From: an uncultured Lachnospiraceae bacterium
GTDB taxonomy: Bacteria > Bacillota > Clostridia > Lachnospirales > Lachnospiraceae
DNA: 41,153 nt
Assembly: GCA_900314445.1 (NCBI GenBank)
Contig: OMVA01000087.1
Span: 1-41,153 of the forward strand
Direction: 5' to 3'
The notes beneath the pieces were generated by a model. That model was not told where the DNA came from. It saw only the letters and a program-made list of their open reading frames with translations, and searched no databases. Each line of letters opens with the position of its first letter. The stretch's first letter is position 1. Positions 7,060-16,236 of this stretch are shown here, one piece after another. The position numbers and the translations under genes were made by a program.

Positions 7060-9447
7060 TTAAATATGGCCTTGCCTTGGTTGCTTGAAGTTCATTTCCT
7101 GAATGTAGGCTTCTTCAAATCCAGGTTCGTTGCCGAGAATAATCTCGTCAGCCCGGCGCGCAATTGATTTGATTCTAGCATAAGTGAGACGAGAAGCGTT
7201 CTCGTTATTTCCTAGAGTGTGTTCTAACAGCTTGCTGGAACCGGCAAGGGAAGTGTTACCAACGGCATGATATTTCTTTTCATCCAGCAATTCTTCTGGA
7301 AGGAGACCGATGGTAGCTGCATCTTCGCGATTTAAATAATAACCGAAGCCACCTGCAATATAAACATTTTTGATGTCATGTATCGAAAATCTTGATTTAC
7401 GAATTAAGGTTTCTACACCAGCGCGAATGGCGGCTTTGGCAAGCTGCAACTGACGAATATCATCCTGAGACAGGGTGATTAAATACTTTCTGTCGGTGTA
7501 GGACTTTTTGAAACCAAGCGGGAATCCCTTTTCAAAGAAAGCCGGGACAAAGGTTCCGTACTGATCCACCAATCTGTGTTTTACAAGATATGCCAGAATG
7601 GAAATGGCACCAGCACCAGTAATACCAGTGAGTTCTGTTTCACCAGGAATCAGATCGAAGTCGAAAAATTCCTCTGGATTTTCGTACATCTCTGCAGCCA
7701 TGGATGGACGAATGACCTTCTTAGGATGGATTGCCTGGATAGCACCAGGGATTCCGCCTACGCCGTAGGTAAGGTTTCCGCCTTCAAAGGCTGGACCCAC
7801 AGCAGTGGATGCCAGACAGAAATGGGAATGGTTACCCAGTACCATTTCTCCGTTTGTACCAAGATCCAGAAGGAGATTTACATCCTGACTTAAATCCATA
7901 TCCAAATGATAAACACCGGCAATGATGTCAGCGCCCACATAGGTTGTGAAGCCTGGCAGCACAATCAGGTCTGTGTCATCAGAGATTCCAGGGAAACTTT
8001 CTCCTAAAATGGTGGATGCGGTCATTTTTTGCAGACCCAGAGTTACTGGGTGGAAAGGATAGGAGCCAAGACCTTCAACGGATTGATGAAGAAGAAGGTG
8101 CTCCATGGTGGTATTGGCAGAAACAACAATTTTAATCAGTTCAAAATTGTCTGATACATTCTTTTTGGCTTTGGCCTGCTTTAAAAGGTTCTTAAAGAGT
8201 CTGTGGAAATCAGATATGGCCAGGGTCTGAAGGGAATCTGCCACTGTTTTCGCTGCAACAATACGGGATACAACGTCTGCTCCATAACCATTCTGAGAAT
8301 TTAGGCAGGTGGCAGAGAAGGTTGCAGTCCTTGGCAGAGGAATGTTCTCTTCAGAAAGATTGGAAGCTTCCAGGTATAAACGCATGGCGATGGTGGTTGT
8401 GCCGAGATCCACAGCCAGGCTTCCTCTTGTATAGACAAGGGAATCTTCAGAACTGTCGGAATCATTATCTGCTTGCTCACTGGCAAATTCAGAAATGTCA
8501 GAATCCGCCAGATCCACCTGGTCGGATTCATTTGCTTCAATGGTGGAAAGATTCTGACTTGGCAGAGTGATGGTGACATCATGGTCGTACTTTGCCTGAC
8601 AGGCCATGCGAACGCCATTTGAAATTTCGGATTCACTGAGCATGCGGAGTTCCACATTGCTGAGGGAGAGAATATCTACTTCCTCATTCAAAACCTGAAC
8701 CTTACATTTACCGCAGGTACCATTACCGTTACATGGTGCAGCAAGCTGGAAGCCAGCTTCCTGGATGCTGGTAAGCAGGTTCTTGTTGGCAGGACACACA
8801 AGTTTGGAAGGCTGACTGTCCGGACTTGACGTCTCCGAATCCTTGGAGTCTGCCGGCTTTCTTGCAGGGCAACCTTCTCTCATGGCACAAGTGGTGCAGC
8901 TGGAGGCAAGGTATATTTCCTGACTTTCCGGCAGGGAAAATTTGGAAATCAAAGATTTGGCTGGCTTCATAACCCCAGCATCGTTAATGGATATTTTGAG
9001 TCCTGTATTTTCAATGAATTCTCTTACCACAGGAATATATTCGCTGGCATCTGGTGCTTCGCAGGAAGTGATACCACGACCAAAGGACTGGGCGTAGGAA
9101 ATGAGCTCTGGACGCAGAGCCTCTGCAAAAGCAAATAAATAAGAGTCAGACATGGCTGAAAAAAGTGCAGCTTCCAGGTCTTCGCCATCCTCGTGAAAAC
9201 TGGAAATCTGGCGCTCCACCGCCTGACCTAATGTGGTGAAAAGAAAGAGAGTGTCTTCCTGGTCAGTGGCACCTAAAACGGCACGAGGCTGTACCAGTCT
9301 CTTCAGTAAGTCTGTATTTTCTGTGGCAAATGCATTTGCCTTCTCAAAACCAGGTAATTCTGGTTTGTAACCTGCGTAAAGCAGGGCATGCTGAATATCG
9401 AATTTGATATTCAGATTCTTGTCATTCATGATTCTGATTTCTTTCAT
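7060..9447 (-). CDS. Fused MetH-activation-like / 2Fe-2S / RACo-type corrinoid reactivation ATPase
   Basis: Three parts can be seen in 795 residues. Residues 10-195 resemble the B12-dependent methionine synthase activation domain (GVMKPAKSL near 158-166) and end in a Cys cluster, CTTCAMREGC (184-193). Residues 215-298 are a ferredoxin domain with Cys239, Cys245, Cys248 and Cys283 (CNGNGTCGKC). From about 342 an ASKHA-fold ATPase follows (AVDLGTTTIAMRL; LLLDLGTNGEMVLG; VYIAGGFGYYLNRE), as in RACo/RamA-like proteins that reduce inactive Co(II) corrinoids using ATP. An acidic linker (about 300-340) joins the last two. It is the promoter-proximal gene of an operon with core metH, so its inferred job is reactivating that enzyme. 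RBS AAGGGGG precedes the ATG. Confidence 0.88.
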   Translation of the reverse strand: MKEIRIMNDKNLNIKFDIQHALLYAGYKPELPGFEKANAFATENTDLLKRLVQPRAVLGATDQEDTLFLFTTLGQAVERQISSFHEDGEDLEAALFSAMSDSYLFAFAEALRPELISYAQSFGRGITSCEAPDASEYIPVVREFIENTGLKISINDAGVMKPAKSLISKFSLPESQEIYLASSCTTCAMREGCPARKPADSKDSETSSPDSQPSKLVCPANKNLLTSIQEAGFQLAAPCNGNGTCGKCKVQVLNEEVDILSLSNVELRMLSESEISNGVRMACQAKYDHDVTITLPSQNLSTIEANESDQVDLADSDISEFASEQADNDSDSSEDSLVYTRGSLAVDLGTTTIAMRLYLEASNLSEENIPLPRTATFSATCLNSQNGYGADVVSRIVAAKTVADSLQTLAISDFHRLFKNLLKQAKAKKNVSDNFELIKIVVSANTTMEHLLLHQSVEGLGSYPFHPVTLGLQKMTASTILGESFPGISDDTDLIVLPGFTTYVGADIIAGVYHLDMDLSQDVNLLLDLGTNGEMVLGNHSHFCLASTAVGPAFEGGNLTYGVGGIPGAIQAIHPKKVIRPSMAAEMYENPEEFFDFDLIPGETELTGITGAGAISILAYLVKHRLVDQYGTFVPAFFEKGFPLGFKKSYTDRKYLITLSQDDIRQLQLAKAAIRAGVETLIRKSRFSIHDIKNVYIAGGFGYYLNREDAATIGLLPEELLDEKKYHAVGNTSLAGSSKLLEHTLGNNENASRLTYARIKSIARRADEIILGNEPGFEEAYIQEMNFKQPRQGHI

Positions 9448-9657
9448 GGAAATCCCCCTTAGAAAACTCCTTTTATTATACGCAGAGAATGGAAAAAAAG
9501 GAATAAGAACAGGTAATGATAGTTAACATAAATTTTTAGACGGAAGGCATAGAAAAAATGAATATTGGTCAAAAAATTCGTGCATACGATTCCCATGTAT
9601 AGTAAAATCTTTTGTGTATGCAAAGTGCCTGCAGTAGCATGCAATTTTGTAGAATAT

Positions 9658-9672
9658 GGCAAATGAGATGCC
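9658..9672 (+). repeat. Dispersed GCAAATG motif upstream of hisA
   Basis: GGCAAATGAGATGCC, 45 nt before the hisA start. The 270-bp divergent gap otherwise holds only A/T-rich sequence and, on the minus strand, a TATAAT (9474-9479) just before the reactivase gene. Confidence 0.7.
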
Positions 9673-9717
9673 CTGGCATTTCCTTGGCCTCAGTAAAAGA
9701 AATTAGGAGATTTTTTT

Positions 9718-10503
9718 ATGAAATTTAGACCATGTATTGATATTCACGATGGCCAGGTAAAGCAGATTGTTGGCGGTTCCCTGACAGATGGACAGGGAGC
9801 GGCAGAGAACTTTGTTTCCATGGCTGGCGCGGATTTCTATGGCTTTATGTATGCCATGAATAATCTGGAAGGTGGACATATTATTCTGCTGAACAAGGCA
9901 GGCACACCAGAATATGAAGCAGACTGTGAGCAGGCTCGTAAGGCCCTGAAGGCTTTCCCAGGCGGCTTTATGGTGGGCGGCGGCGTCACAGACGAAAATG
10001 CAAATGGCTTTATCCGTATGGGTGCCAGGCAGGTCCTTGTTACTTCCTTTGTTTTTAAGGACGGAAAGATTGACTATGATAATCTGAAGAAACTCATGGA
10101 TGCCACAGGCAGACATCATATTGTGCTGGATCTTTCCTGCAGAAAGAAAGAAGACGGCAAGTACTACATTGTGACAGATCGCTGGCAGAAGTTTACAGAC
10201 ACGGAGCTGAACCATGAGACACTGACAGCCCTGAAAAAGTACTGTGTAGAATATCTGATTCATGCAGTGGATGTGGAAGGAAAGAAGCAGGGCGTGGACA
10301 AGGAACTTCTGGAAATCCTGGGTAGCTGGGAAAACGGAATTCCAATCACATACGCTGGTGGCGTTTCTTCTTTCGAAGATCTGGATACCATCAAGGAGAT
10401 TGGACGTGGCAAGGTGGATGCAACCATCGGTAGTGCCCTTTCCATCTTCGGTGGCGACATGGATTACAACAAGGTTCTGGAATACTTCCAGGCTAATGCT
10501 TAA
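9718..10503 (+). CDS. hisA: Phosphoribosylformimino-AICAR ribotide isomerase, eukaryotic (HIS6) type
   Basis: It catalyses the fourth step of histidine synthesis, opening the ribose ring of ProFAR. The 261 residues form a (beta/alpha)8 protein with the half-barrel signatures CIDIHDGQVKQIVGGSL at the N terminus and ITYAGGVSSFEDL near 211-223. The start reads RPCIDIHDGQVKQIVGG, which follows the yeast/plant HIS6 form rather than the bacterial HisA form (PAIDLKDGKCVRL). The family is the one known as HisA, eukaryotic type. No other his genes are in the window, so it stands apart from any his operon here. RBS AGGAG lies 8 nt before the ATG. The strand is opposite to the metH operon. Confidence 0.88.
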   Translation: MKFRPCIDIHDGQVKQIVGGSLTDGQGAAENFVSMAGADFYGFMYAMNNLEGGHIILLNKAGTPEYEADCEQARKALKAFPGGFMVGGGVTDENANGFIRMGARQVLVTSFVFKDGKIDYDNLKKLMDATGRHHIVLDLSCRKKEDGKYYIVTDRWQKFTDTELNHETLTALKKYCVEYLIHAVDVEGKKQGVDKELLEILGSWENGIPITYAGGVSSFEDLDTIKEIGRGKVDATIGSALSIFGGDMDYNKVLEYFQANA

Positions 10504-10514
10504 AGAGATCATAC

Positions 10515-10593
10515 CAGTTCATTTTGCAAATGGACTGTGCAGATAAAAGGTTTTGTGCAGGTTGGGTAATAAAGTCCAGGCAAGTTCATTTGC
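10515..10593. repeat. Facing pair of dispersed GCAAATG motifs between hisA and the GH9 gene
   Basis: The first copy is GCAAATGGACTGTGC (10526-10540), which with the preceding CAGTTCATTT forms a palindrome from 10515 to 10537. The second copy is reversed, GCAAGTTCATTTGC (10580-10593), 24 nt before the GH9 start. The two could pair as the ends of a 68-bp hairpin. Confidence 0.75.
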
Positions 10594-10617
10594 ACTGGGT
10601 AATTAAAGGGAGGAACT

Positions 10618-12942
10618 ATGCGAAAGAGAAGGTTAGTGGCAGCGGTACTTGCTGCGGTTATGGGGATGAGTCTTGTGGCCTGTGGAAATACAGGGGCAGG
10701 CACAGAAAGTACAGAGGTTGTGACAGAGGCAGTGGAGACTGCCAGTGATGCAACAGCTCAAGAGGCAGAAGCTACTGCGAAAGAAACAGCGGAAGAGGAT
10801 AATTCTCTTCATGATGGGGATGCCATTATTGATATAAATTTTGATGATGCAGGAACAGGTAAGTTTGGTTCTTACATGAATGGTGGTTCCTGTGCCATTG
10901 CGAATGCTGGTGGCGAGCTGGCAATCACCATTGGCGATGTGGGTGACCTGAACTATGCTAACCAGGCTTTCTATGATGGATTTGAACTAGTGGAAGGCGT
11001 TACTTATACTTACAGCTTTGATATTCATTGCGATATTGAGCGTGATATTGAGTACCGTCTGCAGATGAATGGTGGCGACTACCATGCTTATTTGGGAGAC
11101 AACCTTTCCATTGGACCAGATGTTACGAATTTCTCTGTTGATTTCACCATGACAGAACCATCGGATCCAGCTCCTCGCCTGGTGTTTAATATGGGACGTT
11201 TCGACAACATGCCAGATACTGTGGAAGAGCATAAAATCTATCTGGATAATGTAAAACTTGTGGTAAAGAGTGCAGGAGATGCGGTGGCAGTGGAAGCACT
11301 TCCAGAAGCACCGAATGTAACAACAAGCCAGATTGGTTATGGCCTGGATGATGTAAAGGAAGTATTTGCCAAGGGCGATAATGAGAGCACCTTCGATGTG
11401 ATGGATGCCAGGACCAATAAGTCCGTTTACAGTGGAACTTTTGGAAATGTGATTGACGACCAGGGTCTGGATGGTCATATGAAGCAGGGTGACTTCAGCG
11501 ACTTCAAGGATGCTGGTACATACTATATCCAGACTCCTTCTGGTGAAAAGACTTACGAATTCACCATCGGGGATGGAGTTCTGGAAGATGCCTATGCAGA
11601 TGCTGTAAAGATGCTTTACCTGCAGAGATGTGGTACAGAAACCACAGAAGATATTGCTGGTGATTTTGCCCATGGTGTTTGCCATGATACAGAAGCTACG
11701 GTTTATGGCACAAATAAGAAGATGGATGTAAGCGGTGGCTGGCATGATGCTGGTGACTACGGCCGTTATGTAGTACCTGGTGCCAAGACGGTTCAGGACC
11801 TCTTCCTGGCTTATGAAGATTACCATGAAGAAAGAGATGACCTGGGTATTCCGGAAAGTGGAAATGGAATTCCTGATGTTCTGGATGAAGCAAGATGGGA
11901 ACTTGACTGGATGCTGAAGATGCAGGATGCATCTGGTGGTGTTTACCACAAGGTTACCTGTGCCAACTTCCCGGAGACCGTTGGCCCTGTGGATGAAACA
12001 GATGAACTGATTGTATGTCCAATTTCAACCACAGCAACTGGAGACTTCGCTGCCGTTATGGCAAAGGCTGCTGTACTCTATAATGAAATGGATCCTGACT
12101 TTGCAGCCACAGCAAGAGCTGCCGCAAAGAAGGCATATGATTATTGCAAAGATTTAGATGATAATGATGGATTCAAGAATCCAGAAGATATTGCCACAGG
12201 TGAATATCAGGATTGGCAGACAAACGACGAAGTCTTCTTCGCAGCCACAGAACTTCTGCTGGCAGGTGAAACAGATGAGTCTATCGTATCCAAGGTAGAG
12301 GCTGGACTTGGCCTGGCAAATGGAACTGCCGTGGCTGATGCAAAGCCAAAGTATGCTTGTGAATTTGGCTGGCAGGCAATGGCAGGATATGCTTACTATG
12401 ATCTTGCCAAGTATGACGGTCTTATTGAAGGGGCTGACAAGTTTGCTGATTATCAGGAAGTAGCAAAAGCCAAGATCCTTTCCGCAGCAGATAAGGTAGT
12501 GAATAAGGCTGCAAGTTCTGGCTATCATATGACATTTGAAGATAGTTATTATTGGGGTTCCAACATGGGAATTGCCGATAACGGCATGAAACTTCTCATG
12601 GCAAATACCCTTTCTGCCGACGATAAGTACACTAAGCTTGCCGGGCAGCAGCTGAATTACCTGCTGGGTGCAAACCCTCTGGGCTACTGCTTCGTAACAG
12701 GTTATGGTACAGTGTCACCAGAAAATCCACACCACAGACCTTCACAGGTTCTGGGCAAAGCAATGCCTGGTATGCTGGTAGGTGGAGCGGACAGCAATCT
12801 GGAAGATCCATATGCCAAGGCTGTTCTTGCTGACCAGGCACCAGCCATGTGTTATGCAGATAATTCCCAGTCTTACTCAACCAACGAAGTAACAATCTAT
12901 TGGAACTCCCCACTCATTTACCTTCTGAGTGCTGAGAAATAG
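10618..12942 (+). CDS. GH9 endoglucanase, lipoprotein with CBM4/9-like and Ig-like domains
   Basis: This is a cell-surface cellulase of glycoside hydrolase family 9 (inverting beta-1,4-glucanase), 774 residues. The N terminus is a lipoprotein signal with lipobox LVAC (Cys at about 22), followed by a Thr/Glu/Ala-rich spacer. Residues about 55-220 look like a CBM4/9 carbohydrate-binding module, about 235-320 is the CelD N-terminal Ig-like domain (SQIGYGLDD...), and the rest is the (alpha/alpha)6 catalytic domain. Catalytic features are DAGDYG with Asp377 and Asp380, the NPHHRPS block near 703-709, and the acid Glu757 in YSTNEVTIYW. RBS GGGAGG lies before the ATG. It is followed by its own terminator, so it is probably a single-gene unit. 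Plant fibre use by the host organism is inferred. Confidence 0.93.
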   Translation: MRKRRLVAAVLAAVMGMSLVACGNTGAGTESTEVVTEAVETASDATAQEAEATAKETAEEDNSLHDGDAIIDINFDDAGTGKFGSYMNGGSCAIANAGGELAITIGDVGDLNYANQAFYDGFELVEGVTYTYSFDIHCDIERDIEYRLQMNGGDYHAYLGDNLSIGPDVTNFSVDFTMTEPSDPAPRLVFNMGRFDNMPDTVEEHKIYLDNVKLVVKSAGDAVAVEALPEAPNVTTSQIGYGLDDVKEVFAKGDNESTFDVMDARTNKSVYSGTFGNVIDDQGLDGHMKQGDFSDFKDAGTYYIQTPSGEKTYEFTIGDGVLEDAYADAVKMLYLQRCGTETTEDIAGDFAHGVCHDTEATVYGTNKKMDVSGGWHDAGDYGRYVVPGAKTVQDLFLAYEDYHEERDDLGIPESGNGIPDVLDEARWELDWMLKMQDASGGVYHKVTCANFPETVGPVDETDELIVCPISTTATGDFAAVMAKAAVLYNEMDPDFAATARAAAKKAYDYCKDLDDNDGFKNPEDIATGEYQDWQTNDEVFFAATELLLAGETDESIVSKVEAGLGLANGTAVADAKPKYACEFGWQAMAGYAYYDLAKYDGLIEGADKFADYQEVAKAKILSAADKVVNKAASSGYHMTFEDSYYWGSNMGIADNGMKLLMANTLSADDKYTKLAGQQLNYLLGANPLGYCFVTGYGTVSPENPHHRPSQVLGKAMPGMLVGGADSNLEDPYAKAVLADQAPAMCYADNSQSYSTNEVTIYWNSPLIYLLSAEK

Positions 12943-12968
12943 TTTTCAGTGAATGAATGTGATAAAAT

Positions 12969-13009
12969 AACAGCCTGAGAGTCATGTAATTTGACCTCAG
13001 ACTGTTTTT
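12969..13009 (+). terminator. Rho-independent terminator of the GH9 gene
   Basis: AACAGCCTGAG pairs with CTCAGACTGTT around a 16-nt loop and is followed by TTTTTC. Confidence 0.85.
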
Positions 13010-13018
13010 CATTATTTT

Positions 13019-13034
13019 GACAAATGAGATTGCC
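13019..13034 (+). repeat. Dispersed GCAAATG motif between GH9 and YfhO-like genes
   Basis: GACAAATGAGATTGCC, just past the GH9 terminator; the first G of the core is replaced by A. Confidence 0.65.
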
Positions 13035-13078
13035 AAGGTTTTTTTGGGGCCTTGTTTAAAATGAAGGTTAAGGGGACA

Positions 13079-16000
13079 ATGGACGACCAAGAATTAAGTA
13101 AGCTTCTTTCAGAGTACTTGCCAAGTGATGACACACCGGATTCTGATGTGGCTGCAGCCAAAGAATATGCAGGCAAAGATGTGACAGACAGCGTATTGGA
13201 CAGGAATCCTTCATCCGTGGAAGACTTTGCAGAAGAAATCATTTCTGAAAAAAAGACAAATCCAGAAGACAATAAAATAATATTTGAAAATGAAGAAGCC
13301 CGTGAGGAAAAAGTTCCAGAGGAGAAAAATCCTGTGGTAGAAGAACAGGGGCTTGATTTTGATGGCTTTACCACCCTGATGGGGTTCGCAAAGCCAGAAT
13401 CTGCGGAAACAGAAGCTGTTGAGAGTTTTATGTACGGAACTGGCGAAGAATCCAAGTCTGCTGAAAGGCAGGTCGAGCGAGATCGAGAAGAAAGAACGCA
13501 GGAAGATGGTGGCTTGGATACTGAAAGCGGTTTCTTCCATCGCAACTGGTCCTGGCTTTTTGCATCAGCTCTTGTCTTTGTTTTCATGCTGGTGTTCATG
13601 ATTGCTGGCCAGATTGGTCCCTTTGGTAGTAACTCCTTAACACTGATTGATAGCATGCACCAGTATGTTCCATTTTTCAGTGATTTTCAGGATAAGTTAA
13701 AAACAGGTGGAAGTCTCTTCTATACCTGGGATGTGGGCGGTGGACAAAACTTCCAGTCTCTTATGCTGTATTATATAGCATCTCCAATTAACTTCATTCT
13801 GGTATTCTTTAGCAGAAAAGCAATTCCTGGCGTCATGTCTGCCATCATTGTTGGAAAGTTAATCTTCAGTGCAGGAAGTTTTGGTTATTACCTGTCCCGT
13901 CGTAATAAGAAGATTGTTAATTCTCCAATGATTACGGCCTTTTCTGTGGCCTTTGCCCTGAACAATTACATGGCAGGTTACTTCTGGAATATTATGTGGC
14001 TGGACTGCATTATGGTCTTTCCACTGATTATGCTGGGATATAAGAGACTTATGCGAGACTCAGATCCTCGCATGTACACTCTGGCACTTTTTTACAGCCT
14101 TTTCTGTAATTACTATATTTCCTTCATGATTTGTATTTTCCTGGTGCTTTGGTTCTTCTGCACAGGACATAAGAATGTGAAGAAGTTCTTTACAGATGGA
14201 CTTAAGTTTGCTGCCTGCTCACTTCTTGCAGCAGGCATGGCAGCCTTCTCTTTACTCATGGCATATCTTGCCATTATGAAGACAGCGTCTGCTGGAAAGG
14301 GACTGCCAGAACAGGCTTGGTATCAGAATATTTTCCTTCTATTAAAGCAACAGCTTTTCTTGAGCCGGCCAATTAACAATGATAATTTTGATGGAAATGC
14401 CAACCTCTATTGTGGAACACTTACCTTTATGCTGTTTTTTATCTATCTGGTTTCCAGCAAGATTTCCTTCATCGAGAAAGTCAGAAAGACTATCTTAATA
14501 GCCATTCTGATTCTTTCCATGAATTCCACTGTGCTGAACTTTATCTGGCATGGATTCCATGATCAGTACGGAATTCCAAATAGATTTTCATTCCTTTATA
14601 TTTTCGTTTTATTGGAAATTGGATTTGACACTCTGGGACGTCTTAGAAAGACGGGAGGACTCTTACTTCTGGCAGGTCTTTGCCTGTCCTCAGCTTTCCT
14701 GGTTTTGACAGCGGGATATGCAGATCTTTCGGGCTACCTTGGCCATGTGCCAACTCTCTTAATTACCGTGGCACTTATGGTGACCTTTGCAGGAATCCTG
14801 CTGATGATTGCCACGAAGAATATGCAGAAAAAGACTGGTTCTATTTTACTTGCCAGTCTCTTTATCCTGGAAATCTTCGTGAATGCCGGTATTGGTTTTG
14901 GCATGAATGGGGTGGCAGATGCAGGATACTATCTGGGAAATACAGAAAGTATTCAGAATGCGGTGTCCTTTGCAAATCAGGAAGAGAGAGGCCTGGACAA
15001 CTCATTTGCCAGAGCGGATATGGTAAATCCTCGTATGTTGGATGAAGCTACCTTCTCCAATATGAAGAGCCTGGGAACTTTCTGTTCCACGGTTAGAGGG
15101 AATATGGTTTCTGCCATGGCTAAGTTTGGCTATTATACCGGCGCCAATGAGTATCTCTATCGTGGTGCCAGTCCTGCCAGCGATGACATTATGGGTGTTC
15201 GCTATATCTATACTTGCGACGGAGATTATTATCCAAAGAAGTATATGTATTCCAAGATTTATGACCGGGAAGGGGTGCAGATTTATGAAAATGAAGATGC
15301 CCTTCCAATTGCTTACGCGGCCAATGACACTCTGCTTGATTGGGATGTGGAAGCCTATCATGCAGCGGACAATCTGAATAAATATGTTCGCATGTCTGCT
15401 GATATGGAACCTGTTTTTGTGGATGAATATCCAAGTCTTACAACGGATGGCAAGGATTGCTCTTCCTGGATCGGCGATGAAGATAAGCATGTGATTTCCT
15501 ATAGAGCCAGCGGAAATACACCTCCGATTCTGAATATCTATTTCACAGTGAAAGGCAGTGGTGATTACTTTGTGAACCTTCGTGGAAATGGTATTGAAAA
15601 TGTGACCTACAGCCTGAATGGCCAGCAGATCACATCCGACAGATATCAGCTTCAACTCTTTGATCTGGGCAATCTGGCAGACGGGGACGAGGTTATGCTG
15701 TCTCTCAAGTTTGCTTCCTATTATTCACCAAGTGGCACAATTTCCGTGGATGTAAGCCGCACCATTCCTGAGAATCTGCAGGCCTATACCCAGAAGATGG
15801 CTCAGGGTGGACTTGTGGTTTCCAAGTGGACAGATAATTCCCTGACGGGAAGTGTGAATATTGGCAGCAATCAGTTCCTTATGACCACCATTCCTTACGA
15901 TGAAGGATGGAGCGTCTGGGTGGACGGACAGAAGATGGAGACCGAGAAAGTGGTTGGCGCCTTCCTGGGAGTGGAACTTCCTGAGGGTCAGCATGAAGTT

Positions 16001-16120
16001 GTGATGAAGTTTATGCCTCAGGGCTTCTGGCCAGGCCTGCTTGCATCCGCCTTCTCTTTCCTGATTTTCATCATGACCTGGGTCATTTATTGCCGTCATA
16101 AAAGGGAAAAGGAAGCCTGA
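13079..16120 (+). CDS. YfhO-family polytopic membrane protein
   Basis: The YfhO family consists of multi-pass GT-C-like membrane proteins linked to sugar addition to wall teichoic or lipoteichoic acids. Here an acidic cytoplasmic N-terminal stretch of about 160 residues (rich in Glu/Asp/Ser) precedes a first membrane span (WLFASALVFVFMLVFMI). The family hallmark region follows (LTLIDSMHQYVPFFSDF and TWDVGGGQNFQS). About a dozen further spans lead to an extracellular C-terminal domain and a final span near the end. The start is uncertain: in-frame TTG at 13052, ATG at 13061 and ATG at 13079. The last is chosen because AAGGGG lies just before it, although the spacing is short. The target polymer is not visible from sequence. 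The long acidic N terminus is unusual for the family. Confidence 0.85.
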   Translation: MDDQELSKLLSEYLPSDDTPDSDVAAAKEYAGKDVTDSVLDRNPSSVEDFAEEIISEKKTNPEDNKIIFENEEAREEKVPEEKNPVVEEQGLDFDGFTTLMGFAKPESAETEAVESFMYGTGEESKSAERQVERDREERTQEDGGLDTESGFFHRNWSWLFASALVFVFMLVFMIAGQIGPFGSNSLTLIDSMHQYVPFFSDFQDKLKTGGSLFYTWDVGGGQNFQSLMLYYIASPINFILVFFSRKAIPGVMSAIIVGKLIFSAGSFGYYLSRRNKKIVNSPMITAFSVAFALNNYMAGYFWNIMWLDCIMVFPLIMLGYKRLMRDSDPRMYTLALFYSLFCNYYISFMICIFLVLWFFCTGHKNVKKFFTDGLKFAACSLLAAGMAAFSLLMAYLAIMKTASAGKGLPEQAWYQNIFLLLKQQLFLSRPINNDNFDGNANLYCGTLTFMLFFIYLVSSKISFIEKVRKTILIAILILSMNSTVLNFIWHGFHDQYGIPNRFSFLYIFVLLEIGFDTLGRLRKTGGLLLLAGLCLSSAFLVLTAGYADLSGYLGHVPTLLITVALMVTFAGILLMIATKNMQKKTGSILLASLFILEIFVNAGIGFGMNGVADAGYYLGNTESIQNAVSFANQEERGLDNSFARADMVNPRMLDEATFSNMKSLGTFCSTVRGNMVSAMAKFGYYTGANEYLYRGASPASDDIMGVRYIYTCDGDYYPKKYMYSKIYDREGVQIYENEDALPIAYAANDTLLDWDVEAYHAADNLNKYVRMSADMEPVFVDEYPSLTTDGKDCSSWIGDEDKHVISYRASGNTPPILNIYFTVKGSGDYFVNLRGNGIENVTYSLNGQQITSDRYQLQLFDLGNLADGDEVMLSLKFASYYSPSGTISVDVSRTIPENLQAYTQKMAQGGLVVSKWTDNSLTGSVNIGSNQFLMTTIPYDEGWSVWVDGQKMETEKVVGAFLGVELPEGQHEVVMKFMPQGFWPGLLASAFSFLIFIMTWVIYCRHKREKEA

Positions 16121-16127
16121 TCTCCCA

Positions 16128-16155
16128 GCAAATGAACTGCGCAAATGTCATTTGC
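16128..16155. repeat. Overlapping pair of dispersed GCAAATG motifs after the YfhO-like gene
   Basis: GCAAATGAACTGCGC (16128-16142) is directly followed, with a 2-nt overlap, by the perfect palindrome GCAAATGTCATTTGC (16141-16155). It starts 7 nt after the stop codon. Confidence 0.75.
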
Positions 16156-16190
16156 AAGGCTGTCAATGAGGTGACAAAAATGTTGAAAAT

Positions 16191-16211
16191 CGGTCATTAT
16201 TTCATTGACCG
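16191..16211. promoter_or_regulatory. Operator-like inverted repeat overlapping the -35 of the histidine kinase promoter
   Basis: CGGTCA-N9-TGACCG is a perfect 6-bp inverted repeat whose right arm covers the -35 hexamer. That is a typical place for repressor or activator binding. The regulator is unknown. Confidence 0.55.
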
Positions 16212-16233
16212 ACCAAGTATACTAAAGTATAAT
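16205..16233 (+). promoter_or_regulatory. Promoter of the hybrid histidine kinase gene
   Basis: TTGACC, a 17-bp spacer and TATAAT give a near-consensus sigma-A promoter, predicting transcription start near 16240. That leaves a leader of about 140 nt. Confidence 0.8.
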
Positions 16234-16236
16234 TTA

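Noticed and set aside
9335..9350. Perfect palindrome GGCAAATGCATTTGCC inside the corrinoid reactivase gene
   Set aside because: It encodes KANAFA in a conserved-looking N-terminal domain; nothing distinguishes it from chance.
9703..10512. Antisense open frame of 269 codons over hisA
   Set aside because: Shadow of the hisA frame; no RBS, and Cys/His-rich translation typical of reversed coding sequence.
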